From positions 1 to 11,414 of the forward strand of contig JAQUND010000046.1 in the NCBI GenBank assembly GCA_028717785.1: a DNA stretch of 11,414 bases, read 5' to 3'. Positions within the stretch are counted from its first letter, which is position 1, and each line of letters starts with the position of its first letter. Shown in pieces: positions 11,401 through 11,414 of the stretch. The notes under the pieces are model-generated. The model worked only from the letters and a program-made list of their open reading frames with translations, ran no database searches and had not been told where the DNA came from. Source of the DNA: Candidatus Nanoarchaeia archaeon (GTDB lineage Archaea; Nanoarchaeota; Nanoarchaeia; SCGC-AAA011-G17; JAFCDX01). The position numbers and the translations under genes are program-made.

Positions 11401-11414
11401 TTATTGATATCTTC

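Noticed and set aside
1..11414. CRISPR array or insertion sequence
   Set aside because: No regularly spaced repeats of suitable length and no transposase were seen; the only direct repeats are the short tRNA-end copies.

Overview
The window reads as a piece of a small, AT-rich archaeal chromosome. Archaeal RNA polymerase subunits H, B (the B'' part) and N, ribosomal protein S2, RNase P protein Rnp4 and Pth2 are present. Most genes have a TATA-like box about 25 bp before the start codon and no leader or Shine-Dalgarno site, and the RNA genes carry bulge-helix-bulge (BHB) introns. The short proteins, half-size transporter, Cys-rich lipoprotein and many orphan genes suggest a DPANN lineage (Woesearchaeota/Pacearchaeota-like). 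That placement is inference, not shown.

Layout. 1-1730 (minus): tRNA-Lys(UUU) with two introns, then rpoH, then rpoB'' running off the left edge. 1731-1860: leader and promoter of tRNA-Lys, with a 9-bp stem. 1962-3317: a small Cys-rich membrane protein and a LAGLIDADG homing endonuclease, both on plus. Each stop codon is followed within 2-3 bases by a copy of the 3' end of tRNA-Ser; the last copy is the real end of a tRNA-Ser(GGA) gene on the minus strand that carries three introns. 3430-3947: rpoN and rnp4, convergent. 4026-5659 (minus): a CARDB-type surface protein overlapping a DgkA-family lipid kinase. 5660-6248: a decayed homing endonuclease converging on a 5S rRNA gene (minus) whose loop C is interrupted by 22 nt in a complete BHB motif. 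6320-11370: lipoprotein, pth2, orphan, half-MFS protein, TGS GTPase, MscS channel plus ligand-binding (RAM) domain protein, orphan, rpsB.

The notable biology is RNA splicing and the mobile DNA beside it. All three stable RNA genes are interrupted, six introns in total. Both tRNAs are cut at 30/31 and 37/38, so the anticodon sits on a 7-nt mini-exon in each. Two of the three RNA genes have a homing endonuclease or its remnant pointing at their 3' end. The tRNA-Ser 3' end is present in two extra copies, like attachment sites left by integrating elements. Splice junctions were derived by hand from base pairing and restored mature structures; none has been tested experimentally.
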